Notes under the pieces: generated by a model | What the model saw: the letters and a program-made list of their open reading frames with translations, nothing else | What the model was told of the DNA's origin: nothing | Database searches by the model: none | Program-made: the position numbers and the translations under genes | NCBI RefSeq assembly: GCF_032884065.1 | Contig: NC_088863.1 | Span: 46,707,797-46,771,796, forward strand | Reading direction: 5' to 3' | DNA: 64,000 bases | Origin: Artemia franciscana | Lineage: Eukaryota > Arthropoda > Branchiopoda > Anostraca > Artemiidae | Shown here: positions 21,875-33,596 of the stretch, piece by piece | Position numbering within the stretch: position 1 is the stretch's first letter | How the letters are laid out: each line of letters starts with the position of its first letter

Positions 21875-24370
21875 AAGTTAAAACAGTTCGTGGTACCGAA
21901 CTGTAAGTAAGAAGTGACCGGCTCAATGGTTACCAAAACTCTAAAAAACGGAATTTAAATACCAATAGTTACATCAAAAGAATTGTATTTTAATACCGAT
22001 TTTAAATATAAGTATCATCAAGTTTAGTCTTACCCTTCAAAAGTTACGAGCCCGATAAAAATTTGCCTTATTATAAAGAAATAGGGAGAAATACCCCCTA
22101 AAATTCACCCAAACTTAACAAAAATCACACCATCAGATTCAGCGTATTGGAGAACTCCACCGTAGAAGTTTCAAGCTCCTATCTACAACAAGAGCTAAGA
22201 GCTCATATGGCACTTGTGACGAGGTATGAAGAGCTGAGAGCCAAGAGATCATATGGTATAAGCTTAAAAAAATTCTATGGATCAACAGATTGATTTAAAA
22301 GGAAAATAAGAGGCTTAATGCCGGTCAGGATTTAAAATAAGAGCTCTGAGTCACGATGTCCTTCTAACTATCAAAATTCATTAAGATCCGATCACCCACT
22401 CGTATGTTATAAATACCTAATTTTTTCTAATTTTTCCTCTTCCTTTAGCCCTCCAGATGGTCAAATCTGGGAAAACGACTTTATCAAGTAAATTTGTGCA
22501 GTTCCCTGACACGCCTACCAATTTTCATCGTCCTAGCACGTCCAGAAGCACCACACTCGCCAAATCACTGAACCCCTCCCCCCCAACTCCCCCAAAAAGA
22601 GCGAATCAAGTACGGTTCCGTCAATCACGTATCAAGGACATTTGCATATTCTATCCACCAAGCTTCATCCCGATTACTCCACTAAAAGTGTTTTCCAAGA
22701 TTTCCCCCTCCAACTCCCCCCAATGTCAAAAGATCTGGTTGGGATTTGACATGAGAACTCTGAGAAATGAATTCCTTCTAAATATCAAATTTCAATAAGA
22801 TCCGATCACCTATTCGTAAGATAAAAATATCCCAATTTTCACGTTTCCCAAGAATTCTGATTTCCCCCTCCTATCCCCCAGTGTCACAGGATCTGGCCAG
22901 AATTAAATATTAGAGCTTTAAAGCACAAAACCCCTCTAAATATCAAATTTCATTAAGATCTGGTCACCCATTCGTAAGTTACAAATACCTCAATTTTCAA
23001 AATTATTCCCCCCCCCCAACTCCACCAAAGAGAGTAGATCCGGTCCGGTTATGTCAGTCACGTATCTTAGACAGGTTTTTATTCTTCCCATCCAGTTTCA
23101 TCCTGATCTCACCGCTTTAAGTAGTTTCGAAGATTTCCGGTACCCCCCAACTGCCCCCCCCCCCAATTACGCTCGATCCGGTTGAGGTTTAAAATAAGAG
23201 ATCTGAGTTACGAGGTCCTTCAAAATATGAAATTTCATTAAGATTCGATCACTCCTTCGTAAGTTGAAAATACGTCATTTTTTCAAATTTTACAGAATTA
23301 ACCCCCTCCCCCAATAGAGCGGATCCGTTCCAACTATGTAAATCACGTATCTAAGACTTCTGCTTATTTTTCCCACCAAGTTTCATCCCGATCCCTCCAA
23401 TCTAAGCGTTCTCCATCATTTTAGGTTCCCCCACCTCAAACTCCCCCCAATGTTACCATATCCGGTCGTGACTTAAAATAAGAGCTTTGTGACACGATAT
23501 CCTTCTAAATATCAAATTTCATTGAGATCCGATCACCCGTTTGTAAGTTAAAAATACCTCATTTTTTCTAATTTTTCAGAATTAACCCCCCTCCCCCCAA
23601 GTACCCCAAAAAGAGCGGATCCGTTCCGGCTATTTCAATCACGTATCTAGGACTTGTGCTTATTTTTCCCACCAAGTTTCATCCCGATCCCTCCACTCTA
23701 AGTGGAGATTTTAGGTTTCCCCCTCCCAACTCCCCCCAATATCACCAGATCCGGTCGGGATTTAAAATAACAGCTCTAAGACACGATATCCTTTCAAACA
23801 TAAAATTTCATTAAGATCTGATCGACCGTTCGTAAGTTAAAAATACTTCAATTTTTCTATTTTTTCCAAATTAACGGGCCCCCCACTCCCCCCCCCCCAG
23901 ATGGTCAAATCGGAAAACGAAAATCGGGAAAAAAAGAATTTTTCTAATTTAATCTGGTCCGGTCCCTGATACGCCTGCCAAATTTCATCGTCCTAGCTTA
24001 CCAGGAAGTGCCTAAAGTAGCAAAACCGGGACCGACAGACCGACAGAATTTGCGATTGCTATAAGTCACTTGGTTTATACCAAGTGCCATAAAAATGCGG
24101 AATTATGTATTTTACAGATCACGGATGCGTGTTTATTTGTTTTTTTATTATTATTTTATAGAATAGAAGTGTTACAAAGAGTCAAACTCTAGCGTTTATG
24201 ACCCTTTCTCACAACTCTAGTTTTTAAAACAATAAAAGACTTTAGCGTAAAGAGCGGGATGTTGAGGAGGGACAGCCCCTTTCATATACGGAATAATTTC
24301 TGTTCGTTTCAAGTTTTAATGTCAGTCCTTACTTTCAGTTGAAAAAACATGTTCTTTTATTTAATCAATA
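21875..24370 (+). mobile_element. Family A copy interrupted by a Helentron-like insertion
   Basis: Family A sequence runs from 21880 (CAGTTCGTGGTACCGAACTG) to 22187 (TTTCAAGCTCCTATCTACA). It resumes at about 24092 with ATGCGGAATTATGTATTTTA and the ATCACGGATGCGTGTTTATT block. The right part is cut short: it jumps at about 24150 to one palindrome arm (GCGTAAAGAGCGGGATGTTG), ending at about 24370. The interruption is a clean join in the family A order, giving a relative age: family A copy first, family C insertion later. Confidence 0.8.
22188..24092 (+). mobile_element. Family C: Helentron/HINE-like element with about 285-bp tandem core
   Basis: The left end (22188-22265) holds paired blocks AGAGCTAAGAGCTCATATGG and AGAGCCAAGAGATCATATGG. 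The core contains about five to six units of about 280-290 bp, marked by AAATTTCATTAAGATCCGAT at about 22790, 22945, 23224, 23513 and 23802. The right end carries the hairpin CACTTGGT-TTAT-ACCAAGTG (24067-24086) followed by CCATAAAA. No target site duplication is evident and it sits in an A-rich site. Subterminal repeats, a tandem core, a 3' hairpin and no duplication fit non-autonomous Helentrons. No Rep/helicase is encoded. The frame 22457-22798 is not supported as a gene. Confidence 0.65.
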
Positions 24371-25499
24371 TGAAAGCACAAAGAAAAATCTACTAAATAT
24401 ATAAATCCTAACAAATTTTAGAATTCAGAATAATAAAAACAGTTATTAAAGATAAAATCAATTTAAAAAAATTGGATATATTGGGGGGGGGGACGAGGCA
24501 AAACAATCTGAAAAGAAATTAAGCATGAATTCTGGAAATAAAGAACTAGTCTATTAGTAAACGAGTCAGTCTTCCCGACGTGAAACAAACAGTGGTGAAT
24601 TATTGTATGTTTCTCCAGACAAAATCCCTCAAAACATTATTTTGTTTTCGTTTTTGTGTCGTAAATTTCGATAATCGCCAATAGTGTTATTATATAAATT
24701 GTCACCATTGTCTGTCGCCATTGTCATTGTCAAGTGTCACCATTATTTGTCATTGACGCTATCATTGAATAAAATGTGATTGTTCCTATTTGTTTTTGAA
24801 TAAATTGCTATAATATATCTGTGCCATCAGACTAGTGATTTTCGTTTATATATCCTTATAAGAACTGTCATTTTTTTTCTGTTGGTAGACCAGTAATTAT
24901 ATTTAAGTGATATTACAAAACGGACACTGTTTTTATGTTATTCGTTGTTTCCATTTATTATTAACTTATCCCCTTCTCATTCCCCAAAGAAGTTTTTTTT
25001 TACCCAAAGCATTTTAAAACTACAAAAGAAAACACTTTCCACACCCCTACAAAAAATTCCTGAAAAGTTCCATTCAAACCCCCAGGAGTGAGACAAGACA
25101 TGAGGCGTGAGAAAAATTGTGTAAAACCCATTACTTTGAATCAGAACTGCTGGTTAAATAAAATATCTTTAATTTATATACAAAAATCTCTGACACTCAG
25201 GCATTAAAAAACGAAAGAAAAAGACATACACCCCCTCTGATTACAGGAAACCAAGCTACACTGAAGGAAAAATATACGAGAGCAAGGTAATAAAACTTTT
25301 CATTGTTTTAAAACAGTACCATCGACGGGGGGGGGCAAGGGAAGTGAGTTTTTCATAGGCCCCCCTCCCCTAAATTTTTAATAATGCTTTTATGGTAGGC
25401 CTTTTCGTTGAAATGTGCATTTTCAGTGAATTCAGCGTTTTCAACAAACAATCAGCACTGGTAATTTAATCGCGAAAGAACCATGCATATGCCAAGATA
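24371..25499. other. Intron 1 spacer, no recognised element
   Basis: Mostly AT-rich sequence with a GGGGGGGGGG run at about 24484, a small TGTCACCATTGTCTGTCGCC-like repeat at about 24700-24750, and G/C runs at 25326. No frame of interest was seen. Confidence 0.4.
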
Positions 25500-26900
25500 T
25501 GAAATTTATCACATGAGTCATTGGCTCACGTTTTTACGGTTTTTAGGGCAGTTAATGCTGTAGCACGTATGGCCTGGAGCTCTACAACTAACACAAAAAG
25601 GACTGTTCTTACACGGGGATTTAAATTTATACTTACGGTCCTTAGCTCCGCATTTTGAGCGCAGGTGTTTGTGCAGTTTGCTGCACGGTGGCCAGTCATA
25701 TGGCAGTTAAAGCATCGACGAGGCAAAAACACAAACTCCTGGGTGGCAATTTGCCCATAGCCGATTTTCACTGATTCTTGAAGGAACTGATCTAAGTCTT
25801 TTCTTGATTTGAAATACGCTTTGAATGTGCGTGACGCACCACACTTAACTGTTTTGATACATTTTGGGATTAATTCCTTCATTGACGAGTAGACTAGTTC
25901 GTCCGGTACTTGTTTAATAACAGCAACAAAAGCAGGCTCCTTAAGTGAAGGAGCCTGTTAGAGTGGCTCCCGGAGCCTTCATTTAGAGTGGGATCAGAAC
26001 ACTTTGCCTTTTCAACAATTAGACTAGCGGTTTCTTTAGATGAGACGACTAGTTTCCATCCATTCTTGCCACGGCGTAGCTCAGACACATCGCTGCCAGG
26101 GCTATCACAACGACCGTCTATAGATGCTTATCGCTCAGTTGGGCCTTTAGGCTCTTTTGGAAGTTTTTTTTTCGTATTACAGCATAAGAGGGTTTAGGCA
26201 TTGAGTCATGATTTTGGGGCAAGACCAGTGACGGGTCAGAGAAGCTACTTGAAGGGTGAGATATGTTTGCCAGAGCGCTGTCCAATTTACGCAATAACTC
26301 ATTGATCTTGGATACAACTGTGGTATTTACAGCCTCTCCTATAGTTGGGACTTCACATGGACTAAGAATAACAAATTTTTGGATTTTTAGGTTTTGCTTG
26401 GCAACAGCAACTACAGTTTTACACATGTTAAGAACATTATCTTCATCTTTAGAGTGAGTCACCATTCGGGTTGTAACACTTAGTTCGGCATAAAGAACTT
26501 TCTTTGCTTGGATGATGGTATCCATGATGGTTAGGCAAGATTAACTCTTGCCCAACTCCATCAGTTAGGGATCGGCTTAAAAAATTCAAAACAGGATTCA
26601 AAATTAATTTGTCTTCCATTTTACACTGACCAAATGCTTTCTAAAATTAACCTGCCTCAATCCTCTACTCCACCTTCCCTCTCTTTTATTTTCTTTTTGT
26701 TTCTCCTCCCTCTATACCCTCTCATCAGTTCTCATAATACCTCTCATCAGTTCGTCAAAAAGAACTTTCTTTACTTGGATGATGGTATCGCGATCAAAAT
26801 AAGCGACAGCTGCCTTTTGGATTAACTCTTGCCTAACTCCATCAGTTAGAGATCGGCTTAATAAGTTCAAAACAGGATTCAAAATTAATTTGTCTTCCAT
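25500..26900 (-). pseudogene. LINE ORF1 (gag-like protein with zinc knuckles), broken, minus strand
   Basis: The ORF1 start is duplicated: MEDKLILNPVLN occurs at 26900 and again at 26619. The N-terminal part reads AYFDRDTIIQVKKVLFDEL, a motif common at the start of LINE ORF1 proteins. The frame 26525-26118 continues it, then shifts to 26088-25894 (ELRRGKNGWKLVVSSKETAS) and to 25882-25526. That last part has a CCHC knuckle, CFNCHMTGHRAANC, with C57, C60, H65 and C70 of the frame (25714-25673). After one more shift, FCVSCRAPGHTCYSINC gives a second Cys/His cluster, and a stop falls at 25519-25521. The role in an active element is RNA binding in the retrotransposon particle. No ORF2 follows, so the copy is truncated on its 3' side, unusual for a LINE and suggestive of later deletion. 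Confidence 0.8.
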
Positions 26901-26995
26901 TTTACACTGACCAAATGCTTTCTAAAATTAACCTGCCTCACTCCTTTACTCCACCTTCCCTTTCTTTTCCTTTTCTTTCCTCTCCCTCTCGCCTT
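26490..26995 (-). repeat. About 280-bp tandem duplication of the LINE ORF1 start
   Basis: GAACTTTCTTTGCTTGGATG at 26498 recurs as GAACTTTCTTTACTTGGATG at 26762. The downstream block with GTCTTCCATTTTACACTGAC recurs at 26611 and 26892. The outer copy keeps 26 bases of ORF1 (encoding KAAVAYFD) that the inner copy has lost. Two transcription-start-proximal ends in tandem may reflect a 5' monomer repeat of the LINE or a local duplication. Confidence 0.75.
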
Positions 26996-26999
26996 ACAT

Positions 27000-27234
27000 T
27001 CAATTTAAGTCCACAGAATATCAAATATGTGAAATCAATAGATGTTGACACCTTGATAAACCGTCACACAAGTTTTAACTAAAACTGGTATTTTGCCAAA
27101 TACTACGAGATCTAGCAAGTGGGATTAAAATTTATACCTCAGACTATCAGGTATGTGAAAATGAAAAATAATCCGATTAGTTTAGATGTTGACACCATGA
27201 AAGCTAGCTCAGTACTGAAAGCTAGTTAAGTACT
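27000..27234. other. Short spacer with a diverged direct repeat
   Basis: ATGTGAAATCAATAGATGTT (about 27029) and ATGTGAAAATGAAAAATAAT...TTAGATGTTGACACC (about 27152-27195) are related. No gene. Confidence 0.35.
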
Positions 27235-28990
27235 GATCATGTATCTACGACATTTATAAGCGTTTTCCAAGATTTCCAGTTTCCCCCTCCATCTTCCCAC
27301 AATGTCGAAATATCTGTTCGGGATTTGAAATAAGAGCTCTGAGACATGAGTTCCTTCTAAATATCAAATTTCATTAAATGGAGCATCTAAGACATAAGAT
27401 TCTTCTATATATCAACTTTCATCAAGATCTGATCACCTATTCGTAAGATACCTCGATTTTCACGTTTTCCAAGAATTCCGGCTTCCCCTTCAACTCCCTT
27501 CAATGTCACCGAATCTGGTTGGGATTTAAAATGAAAGCTCTAAAGCACAAGATTCATCTAGATATCAAATTTCATTAAGATCTGATAACCCGTTCGTAAG
27601 TTATAATTACCTCATTTTTTCTAATTTTTCCGAATTACTCCCCCTCCCCAACTCCACCAAAGAGAGCGGATCCGGTCTGGTTATGTCAGTCACCTATCTT
27701 GGACTTGTGCTTATTCTTTCCACCAAGTTTCATCCTGATCTCTCCGCTTTAAGCATTTTCCAAGATTTACGCCCCCCCCCCCCCTAATGACACTGGATTC
27801 AGTCGGAATTTAAAATAAGAGATCTGAGGTTTGAGGTTCTTCTAAATATGAAATTTAATTAAGATACGAACACACTTTCGTAAGTCACAAATACCTCATT
27901 TTTTCTATTTTTTTAGAATTAAACCTCCCCCCCAACTCCCCCAAAGAGAGCAGACCGTTCCGGTTATGTCAATCCCGTATCTAGGACTTGTACTTATTTT
28001 ACCACCAAGTTTCATCCCCGATCCCTGCCCTCTAAGCATTTTTCAAGCTTTTAGGTTCCGCCCCCCCCCAACTTCCTCTTCACCGGATCCGGTCGGGAGC
28101 TCTGAGAAATGATATCCTTCCGAACATCAAATTTCATTAAGACCCGATCACTCCTTCTTAAGATAAAAATACCTCATTTTTCTTATTTTTCAGAATTAAC
28201 CCCCCCCAAAAAAAAAAAAACTCCCCCAGAGAGATCGGATCCATTCCGGTTATGTCAATCACGTATCTAGGACTTGTGCTTATTTTTCCCACCAGCTGAT
28301 CCCTCCACTCTAAGCGTTTTCTAATATTTTAGGTTCTTCCCCCTCAATTTCCCCCAATGTCACCGGATCCAGTCGGTATTTAAAACAAGATCTCTGAGAC
28401 GCGATATCCTTCCAAACTTCAAATTTCATTAAGATCCGATCACTCTTTCGTAAGTTAAAAATACCTCATTTTTTCAAATTTTTCAGAATTAACCCCCCCC
28501 CCTCCAACTCCCCCAAACAGAGCAGATCCGTTCCGACTATGTCAATACCGTATCTAGGACTTCTGTTTATTTTTCCCGCCATGTTTCATCATGATCCCTC
28601 CACTCTAAGCGTTTTCCGAGATTTTAGGTTCCTCCCCCTCCAACTCCCCGCAATTTCATCGGATCTGGTCGGGATTTAATATAAGAGCTCTGAGACATGA
28701 TATCCTTCCAAACATCAAATTACATTAAGATCACATCACCCGTTCGTAAGTTAAAAATACTTCCTTTTTTGTATTGTTTCCGAATTAACCAGCCCCCTAC
28801 TCCACCCACTCCAGACGGTCAAATCGGGAAAATGACTATTTCTGTACTAATCTAGTCCAGTCCCTGATACGCCTGCCAAATTTCATCGTCCTAGCTTACC
28901 TGGAAGTGCCTAAAGTAGCAAAACGGAGACAGAGCGACAGAATTTGCGATCGCTATATGACACTTGGTTAATACCAAGTGCCATAAAAAA
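27235..28990 (+). mobile_element. Family C element, second copy, left end missing
   Basis: Core units of about 276-292 bp are marked by AAATTTCATTAAGATCYGAT at about 27567, 27843, 28128, 28420 and 28707. The right end matches the first copy: TTTCATCGTCCTAGCTTACC, GACAGAATTTGCGATCGCTA, the hairpin CACTTGGT-TAAT-ACCAAGTG (28961-28980) and CCATAAAAAA. The left-end blocks of the first copy are absent, so this copy is truncated or uses a different left end. C-runs mark each unit. Confidence 0.65.
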
Positions 28991-29435
28991 TTTTGGTGAA
29001 CTCTGGTGTTTTTGAACTCTTCAAGTAAGATCATAAAAATGTTGTACCTTTATATGTTCCATCACACCTACATATTACCACACATTATCCCTGTTACTCC
29101 TGGGACCATACATTACCCGATTTTGCTCACACCTACTTCAACAAATGGCATAAAGGCAGCCATAAAAGTTTAGAAGCGAAAGTTTGGTGGTCTACACTTA
29201 AGAGTATCAATGGAAACTAAATAGAGGAAGGGTGCCTCAAAAGTGTTTCCAGGTGAGTCTGATGTGTAGAAAAGTGATTAATACTAGAAAATATTTCACA
29301 TTTGTTTTAAACATAGCATTTTTTTTTTCGTGGAAGGAAAGGAGAGTCACCTCGCCATGGTGTCTCTTTCACTCTTACTCACTTTTTTATTCAAGTCCAT
29401 TCCTCCTGATTGAACGTCTTGGGTCACTCCTTTTG
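28991..29435. other. Intron 1 spacer, nothing recognised
   Basis: Unique-looking sequence. The frame 29232-29507 has no recognisable domain and starts in non-coding-like sequence, so it is not called. Confidence 0.35.
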
Positions 29436-29439
29436 TTAC

Positions 29440-31050
29440 GTATGAAGGTAGATTTCGATGTAAATATCTGTCATGCGCAGTTTTCAGCATTACAACTTTT
29501 ACTCTAGTTTCATCCGTTAAAGTTAGCTTTTATGTTCCAGAAAGAAGCTCGTCCATCCTATTGCATGCTTCGATTTTTGTGACTATTTGTGTAACAATTT
29601 TCAAAGACATAACTGTTTATATCAAGACATTTTGTGACAATTTTCAAAGGCATAACTATTCATATCAACCCATTTCCTAGTTAATAAAAGGTACAATAGA
29701 GGTCTTTCTACAAGAACATTTTTAAGATTTTCTTTAAAACTTTTTTTGTGGTTTTTAAGTCTCATTGAATCTTAGTTTTCTAAGATTCATTCTTTTGTAA
29801 TTTTAAGACTTTTATTTGTCATTTGTCATTTTAAGATATTCTTAAGACTTTTTTTTCCGTTTTTGGTCATCACCGGAAGTGTAATTCCTAAAAGTTTTGA
29901 AAGCGTGTCAGACAACCTTTCAGTTTTAATATATTCGAAAGGTGTCATCTCTATTTTTCGATAAATCTGAAAGTAGGAACATTTAAACTTCACCAACAAC
30001 CTTTCGCAATAGATTATATTACTCCAACACTTTTTCCTATTTTATTGCAATATATTTTGTCACCACTCTGTGTTCCTTATCTCATCATTTGTTAAGTTCT
30101 GTTCACACTCTCTTGAGTCCTTTCAAGCAAATAAAAGTTTGTAAAGTAAATATTGTGTGATGATCTTTCATGCGCAAATCCTGTCAGTCAACCTACAATA
30201 CTAGCTGCATCTATAAAAGCTAGCTTTTAAGTTCCGAAAAATATATTCGCTTCACGTGTGCTTTGGCACTTGTCATTTTAACCAATGTTAACCCTCTCTG
30301 TCTTCCATGCTGAATGGTTTTTCAGAGTTCACTTACACACTTTTGAGTCCTGACATTTTGTCAAGCGAATAAACCTTTAGCAAATAAATTTTGATTACAA
30401 AATAATTTTTTTACCAAGTGAATTACCATTTTTTTTTTACCAAGAATTGCCAAGTAAATTTTGATCCACCACGCTCACTTCGTTAGATTCAAACTATTAC
30501 AGCGATTTCATCTATAAAAGCTAACTTTTAAGTTCTGAAATAGCGACAGTTCGCTCCATAGCATGCTTCACCACTTTTCAAGTTTTCAAAACGAATACAA
30601 AAAATATCAGTTTTTTATGTAATTATAAATTAAATCATGAATTTTCATGAATTATCAAGCTCCATTCACATTCTGTTGAGTCTTATCAAGCGAATAAAAC
30701 TTTATCACGTAAATATATTCCGATGACCTATCATGCGTGGTTCCTGACAGTCTTACTATCATACTGGTTGTATCTATAAAAACTTAAAATCCGAAAATAG
30801 GATGACCCATTCCAAATGTTTGCTTTAACACTTATCTTTCCAACCAAAACGGAGATATAGATCTTAAGCTTTATCAACAGCTTCTCATAACGGATTATAT
30901 CAATCGAACGCTTTACCTTAATTTATTATAACGTATTTTATTCCATTTATGTCCCACGCTGTTTAATCTGTTAAGCTTCGCTCATATTGTCTTGAGTTCA
31001 GAACGTTTGTCAAGCTAATAAAACTTTTCAAGTAAATTTTTCTTCAAAGG
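29440..31050 (+). repeat. Degraded tandem repeat, about five units of 260-310 bp
   Basis: The blocks CATCTATAAAAGCTAGCTTT, GCATGCTTCACCAC-like, TTGAGTCCTTTCAAGCAAAT and ATCTTTCATGCGCAAATCCT recur in order around 29510, 30205, 30510 and 30768, with matching downstream blocks at about 30110, 30350, 30668 and 30995. Units are much diverged. The family is distinct from families A to D and has no coding content. Confidence 0.6.
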
Positions 31051-31999
31051 CTTGTGTTTATGGTTAAAAATAAAACTCTCTAACACCATCTTGCAAATTT
31101 CTCAGAAAACACTGTTTTTTTTTAAAGTAACCAACTAATATCTTAAAAATGTAATCGGTGAATATTTGATTAATTGAATGTATAATATTTACGTAGGTTT
31201 CCTATCGTTTCTAGGAAAGATTTCTCGAAAAACATTGCAATGATTCTCAGCATCTTTCAAACCTTTAACATGAACTTAAAATTATCAAAAACATTTTGTG
31301 TGCAATATTATTCTATATTTTTACCTTTTTAGGTCCTGAAAATGGTCTCTAAAAAGCCCCACTCCCCTGAAATTCTTCTTGTTCCTCGTGGTTTGGGATC
31401 CCTTCACTGAAATTTTCTGATGGTCAGCTAACCAATCATGCGCAATTTCTTTAGTTCGAATATATTTTTTAAATTCTCAGGAGAATACGGAAATAGGGGA
31501 AGCTTAAGATAAAATCAGTCATTGGTGTTGTAACCTAATCATACTTGACTGGAATATTGTATAAGGCAGACACTGTAAAATACAAAATATAAAAACTTGT
31601 AAGATGACGCACCAAGAACTTGCAACGTTAACATTTAGCAAAAGTTGCCAACTAACAAAAACAGAGTACTTTAATAAGAATACCACTATCTTGGAGGTTC
31701 ATGGAATATGTTTAATCCAAACATCACACGACTGTCTCTAATACTCCGACTAAAGGTGACATAAGAGAGAACACCCAAAATACTTTTTGACATATCAATA
31801 TCAGCAAAGAACCAGAAACTCCAAAATTTACACGAAGTCGAAATGCAGTTACAAGATTAAGGGAACCTAAGAAATTATTGTCGAAACTGCAGGAAGGAGA
31901 CATAAGGATTTAAGAGATTAGCTTGGGACTAAGTCAAAATGACCCGTATGTTTGAAATGTCTAATCACAACCGGCCTTTTACCCCCCCCCCCTTGACTT
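31051..31999. other. Intron 1 spacer, no recognised element
   Basis: Low-complexity-poor, AT-rich sequence. I see no frame, repeat or splice-flanked exon that can be supported. Confidence 0.35.
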
Positions 32000-33580
32000 T
32001 TTCTCTCAAATCTACTTTTTAAAACAGAAAAACTTTAGCGTAAAGAGCGTTGCGTTGAGGAGGGAACAGCCCCTTTCATATACGGAGTAATTTCTGTTCG
32101 TTTTAAGTTTTAATGTCGCTCCTTACTTTCTGTTAAAAAAAAACTTGTTTTATTTTTATTTAATTTATAGTTTTTGAATTAATTTAAACTTAGTTTTTGA
32201 ATTATAGCATGTCTTGGTTTTGGCTCTCCGCACATGAATACTTAGAACAAAATTTGCATATTTTTTGTTTTTTTTTGCTAAATGGCTTTTTCTTAGTTTT
32301 GATCAGACGATTTTGAGAAAAGAGAAGTGGGAGAGGAGGCCTAGCTGCTCTTCAATCTTTTGGCTACTTAAAAAGGCAACTAGAACTTTTAATTTTCCTA
32401 CGAACATTTTTATTAATAAAAAACATACGTAACTTCCAAATTAACTTTCGTAACGAACCTCTATATTCCTATATTTTTACTACATACCCCTCTTTAATTC
32501 CTTACTCTTTACACTAAAGCTTAAATTTTGTTCCAATACTTTAAAAATGACCCCTGAATCACAAAGGCCGTAGAAGAAATAGTTGAAATTACCAAAAATA
32601 CTTTAGCCTAAAGAACAGGTATTTAGGAGGAGATGAGCCCCTCATATGCGTAATAATTTTTGTTCGTTTTGTTTTAATGCTGCTCCTTACTTTCAATTAA
32701 AGCAATTTTTCATATTTATCTTTTCATTGTCTTTTGTTTTAAGTAATATTAGAAAATCCTGCGCACCCTTCATGAAAATTTTCTCCTCCCATGACAAATT
32801 CCCCCATGGAAAGATCCTTCCACGTAGCCCCTTCCCCTCAACCCCCTCCCTAACCAGGAAAAAAATTCTCCTGAAATCGTCTGTACACTTCCCAATAACC
32901 ATTACTGTATTTAAACACTGGTCAAAGTTTGTAAATTGCAGCCCCTTCCCCGGGGACTGTGAGGGAGTAAGTCGTCCCCAAAGACATAGTTATTATGTTT
33001 TTCGACTATGCTGAACAAAATGGCTATCGCAGAATTTTGAATCCTTGACTTTGGGTAAAAAAATGGGCATGTAAGAGGGTCTAGGTGCCCTCCAAATTGT
33101 TTGGCCACTTAAAAAGGACACTAGAACTTTTAACTTCCGTTAGAATGAGCCCTCTCGCAACATTCTAGGAGCACGGGGTCGATACGATCACCCCTGGGTG
33201 ATCGTAATAAACATCACCCCTGGGTGATCGTAAAAAACACGCACCCGTGATCGGGCTTCTGGCAAAAAATACGATATTCCACATTTTTGCAGAGAGGAGC
33301 TTGAAAATTCTGCAATAGGGTTTTCTGATACGCTGAAGGCGATGAAGATTTTATGACTTTTAGGGGGTGTTTCCCCCTATTTTCCAAAATAAGGCCAATT
33401 TTCTCAGGCTCTTATCTTCTCATAGGTAAGACTAAATTTCATGAAACTTATATATTTAAAATCAGCATAGAAATTCGATTCTTTTGAAGTATCTATTAGT
33501 ATCAAAATCCCGTTTTTTAAAGTTTCGTTTACTATTGAGCCGGGTCGCTCCTTACCTCAGTTCACGAACTGTTTGATTTG
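32000..33580 (-). mobile_element. Family A element, minus orientation, head to head with the next copy
   Basis: It starts on the minus strand at 33580 (a shortened hairpin: CAGTTC-ACGAACTG) and runs down through all modules to a palindrome arm at 32020-32150 (TTTAGCGTAAAGAGCGTTGC, GTCGCTCCTTACTTTCTGTT). Only one arm of the terminal palindrome is present. With the plus copy starting at 33598 it forms a large inverted pair separated by about 17 bp. The frame 32646-33014 is antisense to the element. Confidence 0.8.
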
Positions 33581-33596
33581 ATACGACACGAGAAAT

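Noticed and set aside
22457..22798. 113-codon + frame rich in Pro and Ser
   Set aside because: It lies in the tandem core of the Helentron-like element and is not conserved between units.
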